DNA of 64,000 nt from Polydactylus sextarius (GCA_016801845.1 CM028911.1:5502885-5566884); one strand, 5' to 3'; shown: positions 33,701 through 43,924, numbered from the stretch's first letter. Notes: generated by a model from the sequence alone, not told the origin. A program made the numbers and translations.

Positions 33701-36164
33701 AGATCTTTTAATTCCTGATAGAACGTTGATGTTGCTACATTAAATCCATGAAGTGCATACCAACAGCACTGTCATATTTAAAAAGAGCGATGTGTAATCA
33801 CAGTGGGCTCAACATCGTGTTCTGTGCTCATAGCGATTATGTTAGGGGACACTGCAGCAGCCTAGACTCCAAGACGTCCTTGAAAAGAAAGGGGATACGA
33901 TGCTCTATCAGAGACAGATGGAGAATCCATGCATGCACATGCAAACACAATGTATACACCTATTAACACCTGCAAAAAGGGAATCACCATATAGATGCAC
34001 AGAGAAACTTATAACTTTAGTAAAGACTAATTTAGTTCAACCTGCTGTAAGTGACATATTATTGTAGTATGATAAACTTCTTTACAAGATTCTACATACA
34101 TAGCAACATCAGCATTCACTTGGAATTTCCACCAAATCCTGAGGGAAATATCTGGCTCGTTAGCTGCTAAAAGCCCCACCATGTTCAACAGCTAGCTTCA
34201 CTAATTTTGTTTAACTACTGTTTGGTGCCGGGCAGCTGGAGTGGAGACCAGGTTTATTCAAGGCTTTTGCTGAAGACAGATGGCTGCTGTATCTGGAAAC
34301 GATGCCCTTAAGAATGGAGAGAGCTGGAAAAGCAGAAAGGAGCTGAAAGATGATATAAAGCTGTGGGTTTATCACTACATGCTACTGCAAGTCTTTTACA
34401 TCACATAGTAAATTAATCCATAGCTAATATAAAAAATGTTGACAATTACAGCTTGAACATGTTTCCTCTCAACCAAGGACCAAAGAGAAGTCAGGCGTGT
34501 TTATGTATGTCTTAAACTTGGCCTAGATCCTGGAACGGGGTTTGTGATCATGTCACACCTTGTTGCTAGAACCTTTTTTCTTCATGTATGGGAGTAAAAC
34601 ACTTGCACACTGATCTATCATGTATAACTGCTCCAATACAGCAGCTTCCTTCCAATGAAAATATGCCTTTCTATTCCAGTGCGTGGGAATGTTAATGACA
34701 TGGCAGATAATACTACAGTTTTTCAGCTCTTACAAACTGGTGTTTCATGTCTAACTTGTTTTTTTTTTTCTTCCGTTTTAATCTGTGGGAGTACGTCAGT
34801 TGAGCTTTATTGACATAGTAGATCATGTTTAATTGCAACACATAAAAGCAGTTCCCTCCAGATCAGATGAGGTTTTGAAAATAGATGTGTCTCTTTGGTC
34901 TATCTGGCCGAAACTTTATATTTTCAGAGTCGGGGCTCAACATCACAGACCACAAATATCCACTGGTGGAGACACATCATAGAGCAAGGGTTAAACCTCT
35001 TTCTCTGTCTGTCCCTCTCAGTTTATCTCTCAGTTTACTGCTAGGAGGTCTGGACACTCATCTGTTCTTATAATCAGCCTTTGAAAAAAGTAACCGCACC
35101 GCAAAGACAAAACCTCCTGGCTGAATGTAGCCAGAGAGGACAACATATTCCAGATGGGGCCATTTTTCACCCTTTGTTTTGCTTTTTTTTATTTTCGTCT
35201 GCCATCAGTACAAACAAAAGTGTTTGTAAAACATAAAGGCTGTTCAGTAACAACTGGTACCTGAGGGCCTTCCACAATTCCTGAACAAAGTTTTTATTTA
35301 TCCCAAATGGGGCTGTGCAGAATTCCCATGGCTTCCTCTGAAACTTAAGAGGGTAATTGAGCTTTTGGTTATGGGGCTAAGCAACAAAATTAAGATACTA
35401 GTGTGCCTCCATTTAATGGAAAAATATTTAGAAAGTGATAGTGAAAAACCTGACATGTACAAAAAGGTGGAGCAAGAAGGGCAACATTAATCTAAACCTA
35501 CATAATTATATAGCTACAAGGTAAATTGCACTACTCGGTAATTTCCAGACAAAAGCCTTTTGAGAGAATATGGGGAAAAAAGAGTGTTATACAACGCAGA
35601 AAAAAAAGATACAAGCAACAAGAAACACATGCTCAGTGGCACACATATCCAGTTTCCTTTGGAGAAAGGGAGGTGAAGCCACAAAGAAGCAGGCAACAAG
35701 GTAGAAACATTCCTCCAGCTCATACTTCCTGTCATCTTATACTGTGACTTTTGTTTTGCTTTTTTGATCCAGCAACTGGTTGCACACCCTTGTTGCCATT
35801 ATGAGAAACCCTGTCCTCTAAAATTTTCACTCAGGACGGCAAAAACAGTGAGAAATGAAACACTCACACTTGATATTGAAGGAGGCATTGGTGGAGTGGC
35901 GCAGCTCTCCCGTGGCAATGTTGCTTACGACGCATTCAAAGTTTCCTGCGTCCAGCTGCCGATCCACAGCCATGAACTTGAGGTTGCTGCCGTCCTGGAA
36001 GCGCCTCTCGCTGTTTTCCAGACTCTGGCCGTTGTGAAGCCACTTGTACCTGATGTTAGATGGATCGCTGACCTCACAGCGTAGCATGGCGCTGCGGCCA
36101 TGCAAAGCATCCTGGGACTTGGGTTCCTTGGTGAACTGAATGGTAGCAGCCTGGAGGGACAAAA
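16186..36164 (-). CDS. ptk7: protein tyrosine kinase 7 (inactive), exons 2-20; exon 1 not identified
   Basis: PTK7 is a single-pass membrane pseudokinase and Wnt/planar-cell-polarity co-receptor that organises convergent extension and neural tube closure. Nineteen exons were assembled from consensus splice sites, all with compatible phases: 3,119 nt including the stop. In order the protein has seven Ig domains (exons 2; 3-4; 5-6; 7; 8-9; 10-11; 12-13), a stalk and membrane segment (exon 14), a cytoplasmic juxtamembrane segment (exon 15), and a kinase-like domain (exons 16-20). Human PTK7 also has 20 exons and about 1,070 residues, so only a signal-peptide exon is missing. Kinase signatures are altered as expected for a pseudokinase: HKD in place of HRD, and SLS in place of DFG. 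One intron is GC-AG. The neighbour is srf, in conserved order. Confidence 0.97.
16552..16730 (-). CDS. ptk7: ptk7 exon 19 (activation-segment end and subdomain IX)
   Basis: Acceptor CAG|TGAG and donor GAAG|GTCAGT. It encodes EYYHYRQAWIPLRW, then LPSES where an active kinase has the APE motif, then DFSTKSDVWAFGVLMWE. Human PTK7, as I recall, has SPE at the APE position; here it is PSE. Confidence 0.96.
16887..17038 (-). CDS. ptk7: ptk7 exon 18 (catalytic-loop and DFG-equivalent region)
   Basis: Acceptor TTCAG|GTT and donor AACAG|GTCTGA. It encodes VSICAQVAHGMEHLSNH, then the loop FVHKDLAARNC. The DFG position follows as VKVSSLSLSKDVY. The aspartate that would bind Mg-ATP is absent, so the domain cannot use the normal catalytic mechanism. 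Confidence 0.96.
17353..17433 (-). CDS. ptk7: ptk7 exon 17
   Basis: An 81 nt phase 0/0 exon encoding GDLKQFLRISKSKDDK and KSQPISTKTK. The donor is AAA|GTAAGT. It covers helix D and the insert before helix E. Being a multiple of three, it could be skipped in frame. Confidence 0.95.
17537..17769 (-). CDS. ptk7: ptk7 exon 16 (kinase N-lobe)
   Basis: Encodes the glycine-rich loop GKGEFGEV, the beta-3 strand VVLVKSLQT with the lysine kept, helix C (DFRREAEMF) and the hinge (YMILEYYDL). The loop is closer to the canonical GxGxFGxV than the GKSEFGEV I recall in human PTK7. Confidence 0.96.
17974..18135 (-). CDS. ptk7: ptk7 exon 15 (cytoplasmic juxtamembrane segment)
   Basis: A phase 1/1 exon encoding QQNGHTTAEIQEEVALTNMG, then EKRHSHVNNDKLHLPR and LQTITTLG. 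It links the membrane segment to the pseudokinase domain. Its 162 nt length is a multiple of three. Confidence 0.95.
   Translation of the reverse strand: MELFNKMATPLLRSRKRWPSPTWVPWQQQRNATATSTTISSTCLEQTYKPSPL
18136..18523 (-). other. ptk7: ptk7 intron 14 with a dispersed-repeat remnant
   Basis: Contains, at about 18298-18365, a block beginning CATGCTGCCAGAACAGCTTC and continuing with TGACTTGGTGTTGAATG. I recognise it as a degenerate copy of a dispersed fish repeat. Otherwise unremarkable. Confidence 0.5.
18524..18724 (-). CDS. ptk7: ptk7 exon 14 (stalk, membrane segment, stop-transfer)
   Basis: Encodes an acidic stalk (EKPANTIDDEDDKAPYK), the membrane segment starting MIQTIALSVGAAVAY with small-residue packing motifs, and the basic stop-transfer CKKRRNAKR, followed by EEPEMECLNG. 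The stalk differs from the Pro/Ser-rich human one. Confidence 0.96.
18725..19424 (-). other. ptk7: ptk7 intron 13 with CA repeat close to the donor
   Basis: Begins GTAAGT. A (CA)n tract on the transcript strand starts about 15 nt after the donor (19380-19409). The rest is ordinary sequence without recognised elements. Confidence 0.85.
19380..19409. repeat. (TG)n microsatellite near the ptk7 exon 13 donor
   Basis: About 15 TG units on the plus strand, so (CA)n on the ptk7 pre-mRNA. Intronic CA repeats near a 5' splice site can bind hnRNP L and change exon use. Confidence 0.9.
19425..19552 (-). CDS. ptk7: ptk7 exon 13 (second half of Ig7)
   Basis: Encodes FQKLPNGSLVITDVTTDD, ARYTCVAGNSCSIK and VAQLYVVG. 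It holds the second Ig7 cysteine (YTC). Donor GG|GTAAGT. Confidence 0.96.
19553..20248 (-). other. ptk7: ptk7 intron 12
   Basis: About 0.7 kb with no recognised element. Confidence 0.85.
20249..20396 (-). CDS. ptk7: ptk7 exon 12 (first half of Ig7)
   Basis: Encodes IRFKVEPENTTVYQGHTA, LHCQATGDPQPHIHWMIQD and KTLDVTGNK. The human PTK7 segment around the reported MT1-MMP cut (PKP/LIQ) corresponds to PQP/HIH here. The acceptor is TTTTAG with a weak pyrimidine tract. Confidence 0.95.
20397..20742 (-). other. ptk7: ptk7 intron 11
   Basis: 346 nt with no recognised element. Confidence 0.85.
20743..20892 (-). CDS. ptk7: ptk7 exon 11 (second half of Ig6)
   Basis: Encodes DGGELPPHVEQKEGQLHF, TKVTRSDAGNYTCIASN and LQGEIRALVSLIVA. 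It is a 150 nt phase 1/1 exon. Confidence 0.96.
20893..21203 (-). other. ptk7: ptk7 intron 10
   Basis: 311 nt with a pyrimidine-rich acceptor. No element recognised. Confidence 0.85.
21204..21323 (-). CDS. ptk7: ptk7 exon 10 (first half of Ig6)
   Basis: Encodes EKLKFTPPPQPSQCLELDKE, ITIQCSAKGRETPTIRWTKA. The KLKFTPPPQP linker matches the human protein as I recall it. A 120 nt phase 1/1 exon. Confidence 0.96.
21324..22016 (-). other. ptk7: ptk7 intron 9
   Basis: Contains (TA)n and (CA)n at 21921-21960, about 55 nt after the donor. No other element recognised. Confidence 0.85.
21921..21960. repeat. compound TA/CA microsatellite
   Basis: Nine to ten TA units, a TACATACATA bridge, and a short CA run. 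Confidence 0.85.
22017..22152 (-). CDS. ptk7: ptk7 exon 9 (second half of Ig5)
   Basis: Encodes DSRFKLFPNGTLRINNVEVY, DRLIYGCETKTVGG and SGQARVNVL. The exon is entered in phase 0 from a GC-AG intron. The usual D-x-G turn before the Ig cysteine reads YDRLIYGC, without the glycine. Confidence 0.95.
22153..22264 (-). other. ptk7: ptk7 intron 8, a 112 nt GC-AG intron
   Basis: The donor is GAG|GCGAGT and the acceptor TTTTCAG|GAC. Only the GC donor keeps the frame (TPE/DSRFK, matching SEDSRFE of human PTK7). The nearest GT would shift the frame. Confidence 0.85.
22265..22401 (-). CDS. ptk7: ptk7 exon 8 (first half of Ig5)
   Basis: Encodes APVWVTRPQDSFLEEGKPGY, LHCHAQATPEPEVTWLRN and IIITPE. It ends at a GC donor. 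Confidence 0.95.
22402..22931 (-). other. ptk7: ptk7 intron 7
   Basis: 530 nt. A TACATTTCCCATAATAACAC block near 22800 resembles ZNF143-type motifs often found in fish repeats. No other element recognised. Confidence 0.8.
22932..23198 (-). CDS. ptk7: ptk7 exon 7 (Ig4, whole domain in one exon)
   Basis: Encodes EIEDMVPKMSKVLTAD, VACRPPRGRPNPEVWWERGG, GRVYQDNLDLVF and SGTYTCVAQNKAGRK. Both Ig cysteines and the core Trp are present. 267 nt, phase 1/1. Confidence 0.96.
24281..24300. repeat. (TA)n microsatellite
   Basis: Ten TA units in ptk7 intron 6. Confidence 0.9.
24883..24930. repeat. (TG)n(CG)n tract abutting the ptk7 exon 6 donor
   Basis: About 20 TG units end in GCGCGCGT directly at the GTAC donor. 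Alternating purine-pyrimidine of this kind is Z-DNA-prone. On the pre-mRNA it is a CA repeat within the first 50 nt of the intron. Confidence 0.92.
24933..25063 (-). CDS. ptk7: ptk7 exon 6 (second half of Ig3)
   Basis: Encodes VILLSNGTLLITQVKPRN, TGTYKCVGSGLRGS and VTLEASLLIA. The loop at the exon 5/6 junction is about ten residues shorter than in human PTK7. Confidence 0.95.
25064..26957 (-). other. ptk7: ptk7 intron 5
   Basis: 1.9 kb with no recognised element or exon. Confidence 0.85.
26958..27105 (-). CDS. ptk7: ptk7 exon 5 (first half of Ig3)
   Basis: Encodes DKSYPRPVVIPEDQVVLRN, EEAMFHCQFTAIPAPTLEW and YHETELLGNKS. It matches the EEAMFHCQF core of human PTK7. Donor TCG|GTATGT. Confidence 0.96.
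27106..28713 (-). other. ptk7: ptk7 intron 4
   Basis: 1.6 kb. Contains short A-rich and TG runs (27879-27900, 28114-28132) and a small ATTGATTAGTTTATC repeat-like fragment near 28645. No exon recognised. Confidence 0.8.
28714..28898 (-). CDS. ptk7: ptk7 exon 4 (second half of Ig2)
   Basis: Encodes PTCQWFKDGVKLTEKTHQ, INNKERTLTFKSASPDDN, GLYYCCAKNAAGHVC and SNFTLNI. The double Cys (YYCC) matches human PTK7. Confidence 0.96.
29166..29268 (-). CDS. ptk7: ptk7 exon 3 (first half of Ig2)
   Basis: Acceptor CTACAG|GGTTGG. With the T from exon 2 it encodes WLESGGVTLKEPASEGEIES and PVTLRCHIDGHP. It matches the LRCHIDGHPR segment of human PTK7. 103 nt, phase 1/2. Confidence 0.96.
30737..30785. repeat. 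(GA)n microsatellite
   Basis: About 24 uninterrupted GA units. A homopurine mirror repeat of this length can form triplex DNA. On the pre-mRNA it is a CU tract of the kind PTB binds. Confidence 0.95.
31848..31870. repeat. (CA)n microsatellite
   Basis: About 11 CA units in ptk7 intron 2. Confidence 0.9.
34080..34370 (+). repeat. degenerate dispersed fish repeat
   Basis: Contains in order GTTAGCTGCTAAAAGCCCCA, CATGTTCAACAGCTAGCTTC, TACTGTTTGGTGCCGGGCAG and GCTGAAGACAGATGGCTGC. I recognise this block order from an interspersed element of spiny-rayed fishes. No coding sequence. Confidence 0.5.
35868..36164 (-). CDS. ptk7: ptk7 exon 2 (Ig1)
   Basis: Acceptor TTCCAG|TTTTGTCC (36167-36165) and donor AAGT|GTGAGT. 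It encodes LSLQAATIQFTKEPKSQDAL, MLRCEVSDPSNIRYKWLHNG, SERRFQDGSNL, GNFECVVSN and NASFNIK. An alternative acceptor at 36151 would start the exon at GCTGCTACC in phase 0. The stretch ending SLQA before ATIQF may be the tail of the signal peptide. Confidence 0.94.
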
Positions 36165-36434
36165 CTGGAAAAGAGGAGAAAAAAAAAAGAGAAACAGGGA
36201 AAGTAAATGACAGAGGATTAGAATGGGGTTGCTGTTAACATTTTACTGCTTTTTCCGTTCATTAAGTGTATGCCATAGCAACCACTTAGCCTTGTGGAGG
36301 AATGTGATGTTTAGACAATAGTGGCTAACGGTGAATTATTTTGTTGTAAAATTATCAGACCCAACACGGAAAAAAAAAACACTTTTGCTCCGTTAGTGAG
36401 ACTGTGACGTGATCGGGTGATCTGACAGTTACAG

Positions 36435-36436
<2 letters not shown>

Positions 36437-36468
<32 letters not shown>
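36437..36468. repeat. (CA)n microsatellite
   Basis: About 16 CA units, 270 nt upstream of ptk7 exon 2. Confidence 0.92.
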
Positions 36469-38669
36469 CCTCAGTCATGTGCCATCAACTCAGCATGACA
36501 TGTCCTCTAAACAAGACATGATGTGCTGCACACACATCCTCATGCACACTTAAATCTTTCATTTCCTTTCATGATACTGCGTACAAGCCTTGTGTGAGAG
36601 ACATGTTTTCTGCTCTAGTTACCCACATGTCACTGGAGGAAATGGGTAGAGTCTGATTCACACCAAACATAAAAAGAATACGACTTCCATTTCCATTTTA
36701 GCACACTGTCTTTAGTCGCTCTATTGATGTGGTTTATTGACTGATATGGTTGTAATGACAGAGACCACACTATGTAGGAAGCAGAGGCTGGGGGAAATAA
36801 ATGACACAAAACACAATCTGGTAGCAGTGTAATGGTCGACATCCGTCAGCCAAACAATTAATGTTCATACTCTATGACATGACACAGACTCATGGATCAA
36901 ATATCATCTTGGCACAGTTGCCAGTTTTTGTAGCTCACTGAATTAAGACGTGGCATCTCGATGTAATGACAACAACATGCTATGGGTCATTTTGATTTCA
37001 GATCAGTTCAAGCATCACTTGTGAATGTTGTTAATTGACTGCTTCTAATTTAAACTCAACAGCTGCTCCATCTGCGCTCTGCCACGCTGTTTGTACAACC
37101 ACCTCCACAAAGAAACTCTCATCAATAACCACCTCTGGTTTGACAAGGGATGCTGTCGCCTGCACAATGTTATCATACCTGATGTCAGGGCTTGTTATCA
37201 TAAGGAACGGCCCACCGCTAGACTCGATTGAGTGTAGCTACACCTGCGTGACTGTGCACGCTTGTGTGTATCTTCAAGGTCTCTTGCAGGACTGGAGCCA
37301 AGTAAAAAGGGGATCTTTCAATAATGTTTAATCACTGAGCCTGTTGAAGATGAGCCAAGGTAATCCCTCCTTCTTTGACCCTCCTCATCCCACCACTCAT
37401 GTCCTTCTGCCGCCTGTCTGTTTCTTCATCAGGCTCACCTTTGTCTCAGTTGCAGGTGGCTCGAGCTGACAGGCGAACAGGAGAAAAAAAAAACGCATAG
37501 CAAGGCAGAAAGGCAGGTCAAAGAAGACGTCTAGAGAGTCTGTGGATCAGCTAGCCGGGAAAAGATCAAACAACTTTGCCTCATATGCTCCCAAAACCTT
37601 AAATTTTACAGTTGAGAGGAAGAGACATAGACCACATATGATCCAAAGGAAAAAAAGTGTGTCAGATCCAGAGGTGTACCACCTTAAGCTGTGTCAGCGA
37701 GACATAAATCCAGAAATAACATCTAGTCTTACATAAAAGTTGGCAAGTGGATGAAATTCAGCCTTCTCAGTGAATGGACTCTTGTTCAGCAGCAGAAATT
37801 GCTCTATCCTGATAACATGTTGTTTGAGGACGCAACCCAACCACAATTTCCTAAAATGGGCATCCAGAGATACACAAAACAAAGACATCTGCGGTTGTAG
37901 CAAAGGACACAGAAACTTGATCAACAAACATGATCACGTCGACCAGGTCACGACATCTGTAAAGATGCCGGACAAAGTGATGTAGAAAAACTACTGAACA
38001 TATCCGACCTTCACCACCTCTGCTGCCCAACATTGTTCACCCTTTCGTGAAATTGTCCTCTAACAGCTACTTCTTAATGGATGCACTTGCTCCTTTTGGA
38101 GCTACATATTAATTTGCTTTTTTGAATTAAAAAAAAAAAAAGCCTCAGCTTTTGTTACACTTTACACTCAAGAGTTTGACAACAATGACACAAAGCACCA
38201 CTGCTGTTATTTTTGTTCCATCACACTTTTGTATTTAATTTCACACCACGTCTGGCAGCCGCAGCTATTGATATTTTCTGTGAAGGTCACAGCCGTGTGG
38301 CCTTTCTTTCAGCTGTAGATACAATGTGGGAGAGAAATTTAAAGGCTCCAGGGGTAATAAATGCTGACAGTTGATCGGCTTTTACTCTCACTGTATCGGG
38401 GTAAAATTTCTCACTTGAGATAAGAGTCCACCTCTTAACCTCAATTTGTGCCACATCAGCTGAAAGTGTCAACCGTCCTGCTTCATTTCGCCACATGGAT
38501 TTTATATCAAATCGCAGCTTTTACTCCTCGGTGTCACTTTCTTTTCATGCTATGTCACGTGGGTGTCGGTCTTTCGACTTAAAGTGCTGCTGAATTTGCA
38601 GCGATCATAAAAAGAAACCCCAAAATAAACAGAAAATCGAGAGAAAGCGATTTTGGAGCATCAGTGCAT

Positions 38670-38885
38670 TATATCTGTCAAGCAAAAATACCAAATATAA
38701 GCTTGTTCCAGCTGTTTTTCACTGTTTTAGATCATTGTTAATTGAATATATTTGAATTTAGGACTGACAGCAGCTGAAATACTTTTATCTATTTATTTTC
38801 TATTTTATGACATTTTGAGACCAAACAAATCTATTTATAGAAACGAATAATCAAGAGATTTACTGATTATGACATGATTGTAACC
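38670..38885 (+). repeat. degenerate dispersed repeat, same family as 9115-9490
   Basis: Contains GTCAAGCAAAAATACCAAAT, CTTGTTCCAGCTG, ATTGTTAATTGAATATATTT and TTTATGACATTTTGAGACCA, in the family order. Heavily diverged. Confidence 0.5.
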
Positions 38886-40269
38886 CTGGTTCATAAATCA
38901 TTCTTTCTTCATCTGAATTGAACTCCAGTGAGATTGCTTCACATGATTTATTGCACATAGGATTGTTACAACTCCTTGTCCGTATAACCAAACGGTCTCT
39001 AAAAATTCCCAAAAGAGGCTGTGAATTTGTTCCATCTGTGTAAAACTGGGATAAAAGGCAGCAGATGGGTTGGAAACACCAGCGGAGTCTTCCCCAATAT
39101 CCACCTCAAACAATCTATCAAGTAATGTTCGCAGACAGCGCCCTGCCTCCATGCCAAGCTTACAGCTGGGGTGTGAGGTATTGTGCCAGCTTCCATCACA
39201 CTGAGCCTCCTGTGTACTGAAATGTTACGAGTTTTGGTGGAGACACAGCGGAGGTGTGGCATGCAGTTGATGGTTTCATTTGAGATGCATAATGACATAC
39301 AGTGTGTGTGTGTGTTTGTGTGTGTGTTTAGACCCACGCAGAGAGGGAATGACTTCCGGGAAAAGTCCCTGCAGACACGGTGTAGGCAGATAAGGTGTTT
39401 TCACATACCACACGATGACAGACAAGTGAGAGAAGAGAGAGGGTAGAGTAAGGCACCATATTACATGTGAGGAACTCTACCGAGTTTGCTGCACAGTGCG
39501 AACAGAGAAGGCACCATGACCTACATCTCTCAAACACCACCCAGCATTACCTCTCTAACACTCATGCAAACAGACACACGACAACAGACTTGAAGGGAAC
39601 ACATACACACAGATATCCCCCGTCTAGCGCCATCACACAGTCACTTAGCAACACGAATTCCACTAAAGATGAATCTGTCTGATCAAATCAATGCTAGTTA
39701 ATTTGGATCAAGCTTTTCCAATGAGTCACAAACAAAAGACTCTAGGAAAATAAAACGCTTGGATCTGCACAGGGGGACGTGTTCGCAGAGATAAGCTGCA
39801 GCCAGTGCTATCCAAACTACTGAGGGCCCTTCAAAGTAAGAATGGTTAAGAGGTTGAAGAGTTATAGATAAAAGGGAAACAAACAGTGAAAACTGATAAC
39901 AGAGGGATGGGAATGCTTTTATGACTAAAGCTCTCTGATGAAAACACTGAGATCCTGAAAAGGGTGAACGATACACAAACGTAAAACTGACGGCTACAAT
40001 CACCTTAAGAAATATAATGAAGCAGAATAAATTATTAAAAGTTTTCCATATAGGTTTTAACACCACAGCAATGACTTTTGCTGCTTGACACCAAGCAGCA
40101 AAGAAGAAAGAGTGCAAGCAAGCAAACTTGCAGTGTAATGTAAACAATTCTGAATTCTAAAATTAATATATGCAAAAGATGCATCTTTGTAAATGTTTTA
40201 TGAGGAAGGGAAACATACAACACGTTTACAAGAAAAGATTACGTTTTTTAGTGTATTTAATGACAGAAA

Positions 40270-40470
40270 ATAGTTTATTCAATTTGTCAGAACTGAAGAT
40301 GACTTGGTACTTGTTTTGCCTGATTACCAATCCAAATTCTCAGGTTTCAAAAGTCTAATTACAGAAAACAGTACCAAATCCTCACATTTCAGAGGCTGGA
40401 TTAATCAACTATTGAAGCTGGTGTCAATAAATGAATCAATTACGCAAATAACTGCTTCATCACTGTTTAT
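40270..40470 (-). repeat. degenerate dispersed repeat, same family as 9115-9490, opposite strand
   Basis: CCTCACATTTCAGAGGCTGG at about 40380-40399 is the reverse complement of the family's core block. It is flanked by TTACAGAAAACAG and AATGAATCAATTACG pieces. Confidence 0.45.
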
Positions 40471-43090
40471 ATTTTCTGACTTGACATTTTTCACTTCCGA
40501 ATGTGATGTCTTGATAAATCAAACCTGAAGAATGAATGAAACCTCTCTTCACAGATAAAGAAAAACAGAAAACACCAAGAGACCTGGCTGAGATTCCAAT
40601 CAATACACACTTACTGGAAAAAGCTTACAGTGGACGCGCTAATGCACCAGAATGAGCTGCGATAGTCATGAAAAATTAATAGTTTTACAGTTTCAAAATA
40701 GTTCCCTTTTCCCTGAATTTCAATACAGGTATCTGGAAATAAGTTGGAAGAAACAGAAAGTAGGTTGGAGATGGAGATGGAAACTGCTGAGAGGGGTAAA
40801 ATATCTGCGCGCTAGGATTCTCCTCCTCCTTCTCGACTTGCTGCACTGTCGACCCCATTAAGCCCGGCTCGGCTGCCAGGGCTGTCAGGTGGAAGTTGTC
40901 TTTAAATCGGCATGACAGCCAGAACCTACTATAATGGGCTCATCAGCAGCCCACGCCTTTCCTTCTCCTCTATATCTTCACATTGTCTGCTGGCACAGGC
41001 AGCCAGAGGTGGTCGAGCTGAGACGTATTTCATGGAAAAGCTACACTGTACAGCTGAACGCAAGAGCCAAGAAAGAGGGTATGTGGGTTGGCTCGCACAG
41101 GGAATTTGTGAATTATCTATGGACATTAACAATGAAACCATTATTCACATAAGACAAACAGACTGATGCTAAGAGGCTTTCTCTGTGTAGATCAAATATG
41201 CATTTCAAAGCTGAAAAGATGCTCCTGATAAGTTTGCACTGTTTTTATTTTTAATTTCCATGATAACAAACTGAACTTTAGATGAGCAGCAACATCAAAG
41301 ACATTATCTTATCAGTAAAGATCTTGTAATCAGACTCCACCCACTCATCACACATTTTGTTATCTCTGAAACTTTACCTAAACGAACTGCTGCATTTTGA
41401 CAACGATCAGGGATGTCACACGGGGGGGGAGACATCCCCACATGTGCAGACACAAACAGCAGCACCCACAAACGTTTGGCACCAGAGACTCCCGCTGTGG
41501 GAGCTCAAATAGCCCCTATGTGTGTGGTTTAACAGCTCCTCAGTGGACCGTGTCAAAGTGAGACAGCTGCGCTCAAGTGTTTTTTTTTTTCGAGTGACAA
41601 GTCAGCAGAATGAGGAGTCGCGGCGTCACCGTGATGAGCAGAGTCGACAGAGCGTGATGTTGTGATTGTAGCGTTCAACATGGCTGCTATTAGATGTTTA
41701 TCTAAACACACCTTGGTCCAACTGACACACAGTTTCCCGAGTCTTGGCCTTTTAACTGATGCAGACTACCCATCGTGACTTTCAAATACAAGACTTTAAA
41801 GTCTGCACTCTGTGAAAACAGCAGTAATCCTATGAAGACACAACAACCGTCTACAAATCACTACTCCCTCTACTTCCTCTATCCCCAACTGAAAAATCAA
41901 CATAACCCAATTACGGATAATAGTAGCAAGACTCCAGCAAGATACCATCAGGACTCTTTACCCAAAGTGCTCACACTGACAACAAACAGTGCAACTTCAA
42001 ACGAGTATCAAAAAAGAGAAGGCACAGACACGATTAGAGCCTCTGGTCAGATCAATTATTAAGAACTCTGAGGATTCAAATAAAATATGACAGAGAAAGT
42101 AGCATGAGTTAAACAACTTAATTAGTTAATGTCAATCAAAGGATCAGACTAAGGCTACGAAATGAGCACAGACTGGAAAAAACATGTCATCAATTTTTCA
42201 ACATACACAGATGGGTAGAGAGGGAACACCAACACGACGCCAACGACACAAACGACTCGCTCCTTAAAAGCTTCTATTCCAGCAGCTGCTGCAGCATCAG
42301 CCAGCGTTGGCTCATTATATTGTAGGATATGTATGTTTTCTGTCCTCCAGTTAACTTTTTGAGAAAATAAAAAAAGTTAACATTTAAAATCGGAGAGGAT
42401 TCTCCACTACATGCTCAAATAATGAGAGGAGAAGAAAAAGGGAGAGAGGGAAATCATTAATGGGAAAGTAGTCTCAGACATTTTTAAAGAAATATATATT
42501 TCCAGTGTAGAAATCAATGCAGATTCCTGCTGCTTCACTGGAATGTCAGGCAAACAAGATTAGTTTCCCTACCGGGGTGGATGTCAAACAGAGCCAAACA
42601 GAGAAGTCCTCGCTGTCAGGAGAAGACAGTAAGAGACAGTGTGGTAAAAATAGATGTGCATCAATGTGTCAAATTACTTTGAACCTACATGCCGGAGGCT
42701 GCAGGTACCAAAACAACATATATTTTGGGTACAGACTGAAATGTTTCCTTAGTGTTGAACATTGAAAGGCTGTGATTACCTGTTCAGATACTGTAAACCA
42801 GCAGCTACTAATAATCTTATATCTAGCTGTCTTAATAGTATCAGATAACTTGGATCATTGTAATTGTTGGCATTTGTACAAAGAAGTTAACATCTGTCAC
42901 AGTGAGATGCATTTGTTTTGAAAAGCTGAAGTAAAAGCTTCGATGATAAGCTGATAGACTTGTCCACTGTTGTGTTTGTGGACTGAGGTGTCAGGGAGAT
43001 AAATTGGAGTGGGAATGGAGTGGGGAAAAGTCATGGGAAGCAACGAAGCCTGGTGAATGAGTTTTCATGGTCCGTCAACAAACTAGTGGA

Positions 43091-43094
<4 letters not shown>

Positions 43095-43121
<27 letters not shown>
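43095..43121. repeat. (TG)n microsatellite
   Basis: About 13 TG units. Confidence 0.9.
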
Positions 43122-43924
43122 TTGAGTTTTCCACTAACTGAGTTGCCTGCCCTGGCTGTCTCCTTAAAAACTGGTAAAATATTAAAACCAGTTGGCAGAA
43201 GACAGGATTTAGTCTCATAAACAGAGTGGGAAAATCTAAAGAGCATAAAACAGGTATGCGTTCTGATTAATTAGAAAAGTATATAAACATGTATATAAAG
43301 ATGGTACATATTAAGTGTGTCAAAGTGTACTAAAAAGCTATAAAAACAAATGTCTTGGTCACTTAACGAATGACAGTTCACACACTGATGTCAAAGTAAG
43401 TTCCATCCTACAAAAAGTTCATTCTCATGCTTCAGCGACCGGCTGGTCTCTTTTTTCAGCAATGCTGCGTGTCAGCAATAGTTTGGTATTTCCAACATGA
43501 ATAACACAGAGAACCCAGCAGTGCATGAAGCCGAAATGCAGACGAAACAAAGAGGTCAGGACGGCCTTATTTATCTTGACAGCAGAGACATTAAACAGGA
43601 CCAAAGTCAGACCAGGTACAATGTCTCTGTCAAACCATTGTAAGCAGAGTGACACGTTGGTTCACCACAGACTGATCTCATTATTGACCTCTGGCGGCTT
43701 TTGTATGTGACTTTGTTCTCGAATTTCTTCATGCAGGGAAATCAAGGTCTATGACAGAGCGTGTTCATATATTATTATAGTAGTCAAACTAGATGAAGGC
43801 TGAAAATAACAATTACTGAGACTGGATTAAGTACTTATTCATTTAGTGAAAGATGACGTCTTCAAATGGTGACTGATATAAAAACAGGAACCTGTAGGTA
43901 TTTGGCATTTTGACTTGATAAATG

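Larger units (their letters stand above)
29269..35867 (-). other. ptk7: ptk7 intron 2
   Basis: 6.6 kb. Contains microsatellites (30574-30592 TG, 30737-30785 GA, 31848-31870 CA) and a dispersed repeat at about 34080-34370. No exon or RNA gene was recognised; open frames over the GA tract are repeat artefacts. Confidence 0.85.

Noticed and set aside
40820..40930. GC-richer stretch in ptk7 intron 1, considered as a conserved noncoding element
   Set aside because: Conservation cannot be judged from a single sequence, and no specific motif supported the call.
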